From: Aurantiochytrium sp. KH105
Taxonomy: Eukaryota > Sar > Bigyra > Thraustochytrida > Thraustochytriidae
Assembly (NCBI GenBank): GCA_003116975.1
Contig: BGKB01000177.1
Location: forward strand, 1 to 64,000
Length of the DNA stretch: 64,000 bases
Direction: 5' to 3'
The position numbers and the translations under genes are program-made. The notes below the pieces were generated by a model. It was not told the origin of the DNA and did no database searches. It saw only the letters and a list, made by a program, of their open reading frames with translations. This document shows, one piece after another, positions 59,741-64,000 of this stretch. Each line of letters begins with the position of its first letter. Position 1 is the first letter of the stretch.

Positions 59741-61681
59741 TCACTTGGCCGCACTAGGCGCGATGCCCTTGTGCTCGACGCGGGTAAAGGTCTTGCCTTG
59801 GTTGTTCTTGCCAGCCTGCTTGGCCGCAAAAAAGGTCCCGCCTCCATAAGGATCCGGGTCCCGAGCCTTGCGGTGCTTGCGTCCATGGCGACGCTTGGTG
59901 CGCGACTTGAGTGCGGTAGGATCCGACTTGGTCGTCTCGTCGTAAATGAGCTGATCGTCAGCATCAGTGCCTGCAAGCTCGAGCATCTCCAGCTGTGCCT
60001 CGAGACTCTCGTCAAGAATCGTTGCATCCACACCGCTACCAACGGCAAAATCCGCGCCCTCGTCGTCGTCGTTGTCGTCGACCTCAAGATCCTCGCGATT
60101 CGCGCCAGTATCAGACCCAACGGGCGGCACAGGAGCCCGACCCGCTAGCGTCGCCGATGCTGGCACGTCGAGCGAAGGGGGTGGGCAGCAATAGCAAAGC
60201 TTGCCGCGCACGAAATCCTTGAGCATAATACGAGCACCGTACGCCTCGTTGTATCGGTCGTGACCGCTTCCCATGTAGCCTCGCTTTTTGCAGAATTCCT
60301 CAATCAGCATCTCAGCAGGAACGCGCGTGATCGTTGGTGCGAGCGGAAACTCCATCGCATACGTGCGCTCAAAGGTCTCGCGGTTCAGGCACGAACTCAC
60401 CACCTGCACGGCGGGAACGAAATCGCGGCCGCGGATCTCGTCGATCGGCAAGATACCATTACAAAGCAAATCCGCCTTGGTCTTCATAAAGGTGGGGAAC
60501 ACCAGACCAGGACAATCACAGAGAATGGTTTCGTCAGAAAGATGGAGCGTCTGAAAGTGCTTCGTGTGGCCTGGCGTCGCCGCGACCGACACTCGCGTCG
60601 TCGAGTGGTCCGTCGCCGTCACGCCAACGATGACGTTAATCACAGAGCTCTTGCCTACGTTCGGGTAACCAATCATACCCAGTGTCGCCTTGCCCTCGGC
60701 GTCCGCTGGGCGCATCTCGGCCGCAAGTGTCTCCAGCAAATGCAAGAGCTCCATGCGGTGAAGCATGCGAGGCGTACTATGCGTAACAGCCCCGCCATTG
60801 CTGCTGACCTCGCTGTTTTCCGTCGCTTCCGCAGTAGCGGCGCTTTGCCCCTCTTCCCGGCGATCCGATCCCGCCGACTTGGCCCTATCCAAGACTGCCT
60901 GCTCTTGCTTTGCCGAGAAAAACACAAATCGAATGCCCTTTGCCTTGAAGTATGTACACCAAGCGTCGCGCAGCTCATCCGAGAGAAAATCAGCCTTGTT
61001 GACCAGAAGAAGATTGCTCTTGTGCACGCTCAAATCGCGCGCAAAGCTTTCCACGTCCGCGCAACGGAACAGCAATGGGTTTCGCGCATCGACAACCTGG
61101 ACGACGAGATCGCTGCGTTCCACCACGCGCCAAAGTTGGCGCCAGTAGTCAAGGTTCTTCTCGAACGGAGTCACCTGGAGCCGCTCGTTCGAGGCCTCCA
61201 GGGCTGCGATCGAACGTCGCCACACGAGAAAGGACTCGCGTTCCTTCTCAGCCAGCTCCTTGGCCGTCATCTCTCGCGTCCACTTTGGTCGTCTCGGAAT
61301 CGGGAGACTGCGAAAGTCAAACGTGCCAAGTTCAGAAGCGCCACCAGCACCTGATTTGTTGCCGCCGGCGCCGCCTGCGCCATCCTCCTCGGCCTCCTCG
61401 TCCATGTCAATGATACGTGAGGCCCGCTGGGCCTCAAAAGTTCTCCCGGAGAGGATGGCATCGGCGAGAAAAGCTTCGAGCTGTCCAGTTTCCGTGACGG
61501 ACTTGGTCGTCTTGGCCACGCTCTCGAAACCGAGCGCGGCGATCGTCTCCGCCTCGGCGTCGTCGTCGCCCGCCAGTCGTGCCGCGCGTTTCTGCTGTCT
61601 GGATCGCTTCTTCCCGTTCACGAGGGCCGCGCCCAGAGCGGCGCCGCCGCGCCTCGCCCCGCGGCTCTTGCCCTTGCCCAT
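59741..61681 (-). CDS. LSG1: Large-subunit GTPase LSG1 (circularly permuted)
   Basis: A cytoplasmic GTPase that drives release of NMD3 from pre-60S ribosomal subunits. The start is at 61681 (MGKGKSRGARRG), the standard conserved start; the open frame extends 45 codons further but with unrelated sequence. 646 residues. G motifs are in permuted order: G4 NKAD (228-231), then G1 GYPNVGKSS (338-346), G2 in TTRVSVAATPGHTKHFQT and G3 DCPG (389-392). Other family marks are FEKNLDYWRQLWRVVERSDLVVQVVDAR and NGILPIDEIRG. C-terminal region: acidic (VDDNDDDEGADF) then basic with KRRHGRKHRK, as in LSG1 orthologues. Confidence 0.93.
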   Translation of the reverse strand: MGKGKSRGARRGGAALGAALVNGKKRSRQQKRAARLAGDDDAEAETIAALGFESVAKTTKSVTETGQLEAFLADAILSGRTFEAQRASRIIDMDEEAEEDGAGGAGGNKSGAGGASELGTFDFRSLPIPRRPKWTREMTAKELAEKERESFLVWRRSIAALEASNERLQVTPFEKNLDYWRQLWRVVERSDLVVQVVDARNPLLFRCADVESFARDLSVHKSNLLLVNKADFLSDELRDAWCTYFKAKGIRFVFFSAKQEQAVLDRAKSAGSDRREEGQSAATAEATENSEVSSNGGAVTHSTPRMLHRMELLHLLETLAAEMRPADAEGKATLGMIGYPNVGKSSVINVIVGVTATDHSTTRVSVAATPGHTKHFQTLHLSDETILCDCPGLVFPTFMKTKADLLCNGILPIDEIRGRDFVPAVQVVSSCLNRETFERTYAMEFPLAPTITRVPAEMLIEEFCKKRGYMGSGHDRYNEAYGARIMLKDFVRGKLCYCCPPPSLDVPASATLAGRAPVPPVGSDTGANREDLEVDDNDDDEGADFAVGSGVDATILDESLEAQLEMLELAGTDADDQLIYDETTKSDPTALKSRTKRRHGRKHRKARDPDPYGGGTFFAAKQAGKNNQGKTFTRVEHKGIAPSAAK

Positions 61682-61982
61682 TGTCCTGCCTTCGCGACCT
61701 CCGTAGTCTCTGCGCGCGCGCGTGCGCTCGCGCCTTTCCGAGAGAGAGAGAGAGAGTTCTGCCGCCTCGCTCGAGTTTTTACGCGCGCTCTCGGTCGGCG
61801 GCCACCTCGGAGCCAATGCTCTTTGGGCCTCTTATCCTCTTCCTTTAGGTCTCTTTTGTTTTGTTTTTGTTTTGTTTTTTATTTGGCCAAAACAACCATG
61901 GAACAACCATGGAACCATCCAGCCTGGGATGCGATGAATCATTTGTTGCCTTCTGGCTCTCGAGTAGCCAGCAGCAGGTGAT

Positions 61983-62010
61983 CTGCTGCTGCTGCTGCTG
62001 CTGCTGCTGG
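61983..62010. repeat. (CTG)n triplet repeat, about 9 copies
   Basis: Uninterrupted CTG units, outside any coding region I can support. Confidence 0.9.
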
Positions 62011-62977
62011 CTGTGGCTGGTGCGAAATAGAATTGTAAAAGTGACAGTCAGGCGCTCGAATGTGACGTGAGTGAAGATACGAGTGTGGGCTCGTTGACGA
62101 GCGCAAATTGGAACTGCATATCAAGTCTATCCCCTCTCCTCAAAAGGGAATGGAGAATCAAAGCTCACGGCACGTCAGGGCTGTGAGACTTGGTGGGAGG
62201 TCGATCTCCATTCAAACAAACCTCCAGGTGAGCTACAAGACGCACGCTGCTGCTGCGGTGCGCAGCTGCTTTCTCTCAGACAACTGGGAACAAAATGAGG
62301 TCGGAGATGACGCTACTTGATAATGTGTGATCCGGATGTACCCCAATCGCCGCTGCCGCTAGACTGTGAGTGAATCTTCGGAACGCCGAGCAGCTGCTGC
62401 AGCTGCTACTGCTGCTGTAAGAAAGCTAGCTCCAGCTCCTCGAAGCGCAAACCTTCAGTCTTCGTCACCGCTACGTCCGAGGATTCTGAACTTTATGCCA
62501 GATCAAATCTGTAGGACTCCTCGCAAGACCCCACTTCACAAACATGAAAGAGCTGCTGCTGCAGCAGTGGCAGCTTCAGCAGCAACGCACACGGCACAGG
62601 GACAGTTTAATGGTGTCTTCCGAGGGCGAAGTTCCGCCCTGCGGCGAGCTGGCTCAGGGACGAGCGGCGGCGCGCGCGCGTGGGAGATGCAGCAAGCTGC
62701 TGGTTGCTGGCGGCAGGCGGAACTTGGCATGGGCGGAGCATTTGGCTGGCTGGCTGGCTGGCTGGCTGGCCGTCTGCAGTCTGGCTGGTCTGGCAGAGGA
62801 GTGAGTCCTTTGCGGGGAGGGGAGGGAGAGGGCGGCGGTCCGCCGTAGCTTAGGATGGAAGTTTAGCCAGCCATACCTAGCTATACAGAGTCGCACTTGT
62901 CAATTTTTTTGGTTCACTTGTAGAGGCAGGTCAAAGTAGCATTCAACTGGAAGTGCCAGTGGTTGTTCGTTCTCGTG

Positions 62978-63017
62978 ATTCAAATTCAAAGTCAAATTCA
63001 AATTCAAATTCAAATTG
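62978..63017. repeat. (AAATTC)n array upstream of PGM
   Basis: Six to seven AAATTC-type hexamers with one interruption, ending about 125 bp before the PGM start. Confidence 0.85.
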
Positions 63018-63140
63018 CAAAAATCCAAAAGCAAATTTGAAATCGAGGAGGACAAGAAGAAGAAGAAAGGAGAAGCGCAGGGCGAGACGCGGCGACGTGG
63101 AGCGCGACGAAGCGAGGACACGGAGAAGAAAAGAAGCACG

Positions 63141-64000
63141 ATGGTGCAGAGTGCAGAGGATGCCCGCGCGGCGGCCGTGCAGTGGGTGAGCTGGGACCCG
63201 AACGAGGAAACCCGCGCGGCCGTGGAGAGACTCATTGCGGAAAACGACGAGGCCGGCCTCATGGAGGCGTTCGGGTCCCGCGTCGCCTTCGGCACCGCTG
63301 GCCTCCGCGGCGAAATGGGACCCGGCACTGCGCGCGTCAATGACCTCGTGGCACTCCAGACCGTCCAGGGCCTCATCAAGTACCTTGAAAAGACGCTCGG
63401 CGAAGACAAGGTCAAGGAACGCGGAATCGTCATTGGATTTGATCACCGCCGCCGTGGCACCCTCACTTCCAAGGGCTTCGCCGCCATCATGGCTGCTGCT
63501 TGCCAGCTCCGCGGCATCAAGGTCTACTTTCTGCGCGAAATCGTCGCGACACCTTTTGTACCCTTTGCCGTCGCCAAGTATGGCGCGGCCGCAGGCATCA
63601 TGGAAACCTGCAGCCACAACCCGCGCCCGGACGGAGGCATCAAGATTTACTGGGAAAACGCTGTCCAGCTTCTCTCCCCCCACGACGTCGGCATCGCCGA
63701 ATCCATTGCGGACAACCTGGAGCCCTGGAGCCCCGAAGTGGGCAAGGCGACCATGGAGTCCATCCTGGAAAAGGGGGCCCACGACGTCCTCGACGAAGTC
63801 GCGGACGCCTACTACGAGAGCCTCGCTGCCAAGCTCTGCCGCTACAAGGAAGACAACGCAGCTTCCGACCTCAAGGTGGCCTATTCTGCCATGCATGGTG
63901 TAGGCCACGAGTGGGCCAAGCGCAGTTTCAAAACCTTCGGTCACCCGGCCTTTACTCCAGTCGACTCCCAGGTCGAACCGGACCCAGAGTTCCCGACCGT
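63141..64000 (+). CDS. PGM2: Phosphoglucomutase/phosphopentomutase (PGM2-like), 5' part
   Basis: 286 codons are present and the gene continues past the window end. Enzyme of the alpha-D-phosphohexomutase superfamily, interconverting hexose- or pentose-1- and 5/6-phosphates. The start at 63141 gives MVQSAEDARAAAVQWVSWDPNEE (short leader), then the PGM2 marks FGTAGLRGEMGPG (50-62), GFDHRRRG and the active-site loop around Ser158 in METCSHNPRPDGGIKIYWEN. The usual loop is TASHNP; here it is TCSHNP, with the phosphoserine kept and Ala replaced by Cys. KVAYSAMHGVGHEW matches the metal/substrate region. The long leader and the GTAGLR motif favour PGM2-type over PGM1-type. Divergent from LSG1. Confidence 0.9.
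   Translation, partial: MVQSAEDARAAAVQWVSWDPNEETRAAVERLIAENDEAGLMEAFGSRVAFGTAGLRGEMGPGTARVNDLVALQTVQGLIKYLEKTLGEDKVKERGIVIGFDHRRRGTLTSKGFAAIMAAACQLRGIKVYFLREIVATPFVPFAVAKYGAAAGIMETCSHNPRPDGGIKIYWENAVQLLSPHDVGIAESIADNLEPWSPEVGKATMESILEKGAHDVLDEVADAYYESLAAKLCRYKEDNAASDLKVAYSAMHGVGHEWAKRSFKTFGHPAFTPVDSQVEPDPEFPT

Larger units (their letters stand above)
61682..63140. promoter_or_regulatory. Divergent upstream region of LSG1 and PGM genes, triplet-repeat rich
   Basis: About 1.46 kb. Features: AACAACCATGG twice (61891-61912), a CTG array (61983-62010), further CAG/CTG clusters (62390-62420, 62548-62580), a TGGC array (62740-62771) and the ATTCAA array (62978-63017). No gene supported; the long minus-strand frame crossing 62943-63944 is an antisense shadow of PGM. 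Confidence 0.5.

Noticed and set aside
62943-63944. 333-codon minus-strand frame
   Set aside because: Exact antisense of the PGM coding region, which has clear family motifs on the plus strand.
1-64000. CRISPR arrays, transposons, virus-derived elements, rRNA
   Set aside because: Tandem arrays lack unique spacers, and no transposase, reverse transcriptase, integrase, capsid or rRNA-like sequence was recognised.

Overview
The window is nuclear DNA of a eukaryotic microbe. Genes lie singly on both strands, most read as one uninterrupted exon, and the few introns seen are short GT-AG introns with GTACGT or GTAAGT donors. Coding DNA is GC-rich. An AP2-domain transcription factor, a protein close to the ciliary central-pair protein SPAG17, a TEX9-like coiled-coil protein, a GH92 mannosidase and an intron-poor layout together suggest a flagellated stramenopile, most likely a thraustochytrid or other labyrinthulomycete. 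That placement is inference from gene content; no rRNA or other decisive marker is present.

Layout. (1) 1-1.1 kb: a small secreted or membrane protein whose 3' end lies in a ~180-bp tandem duplication. (2) 1.1-14.5 kb: about 13.4 kb with no gene I can defend, dense in short tandem repeats (GATC, CTTG, CAATG, CAGC, GAAA and others). (3) 14.5-20 kb: the AP2 regulator, then a mitofilin/MIC60 gene. (4) 20-24.7 kb: a membrane-anchored GH92 alpha-mannosidase divergent from the Golgi Qb-SNARE GOSR1/GS28. (5) 24.7-31.8 kb: SPAG17-like and ARP4-like genes on the minus strand, the latter head-to-head with a three-exon RPB10 gene. (6) 32-36.7 kb: two uncharacterised proteins and a membrane-anchored JmjC/cupin-8 protein. 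(7) 37.6-40.4 kb: two tandem paralogues of an unrecognised, ankyrin-like family. (8) 40.8-47.6 kb: dienoyl-CoA isomerase (ECH1), TEX9-like, a spliced mitochondrial beta-carbonic anhydrase and a START-domain protein with a tail anchor. (9) 48.3-53 kb: a PH-transmembrane-Sec14 protein and a four-module VOC/glyoxalase-fold protein. (10) 54.3-61.7 kb: a small gene with conflicting frames, a two-RRM protein with an RS-like tail, a BSD-domain protein and the LSG1 GTPase. (11) 63.1 kb to the end: the 5' part of a phosphoglucomutase/phosphopentomutase gene that runs off the window.

There is no operon logic. Genes are either core housekeeping (transcription, 60S ribosome maturation, Golgi traffic, mitochondrial architecture, carbon metabolism), ciliary, or lineage-specific. 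Several neighbours are divergent pairs sharing an upstream region: GH92/GOSR1, ARP4/RPB10, ECH1/TEX9, carbonic anhydrase/START and LSG1/PGM. I saw no CRISPR array, tRNA, rRNA or recognisable transposon or virus-derived element. The most unusual items are the ankyrin-like paralogue pair, the four-VOC protein, the membrane-bound dioxygenase, the PH-TM-Sec14 architecture, and the repeat-filled desert upstream of the AP2 gene.
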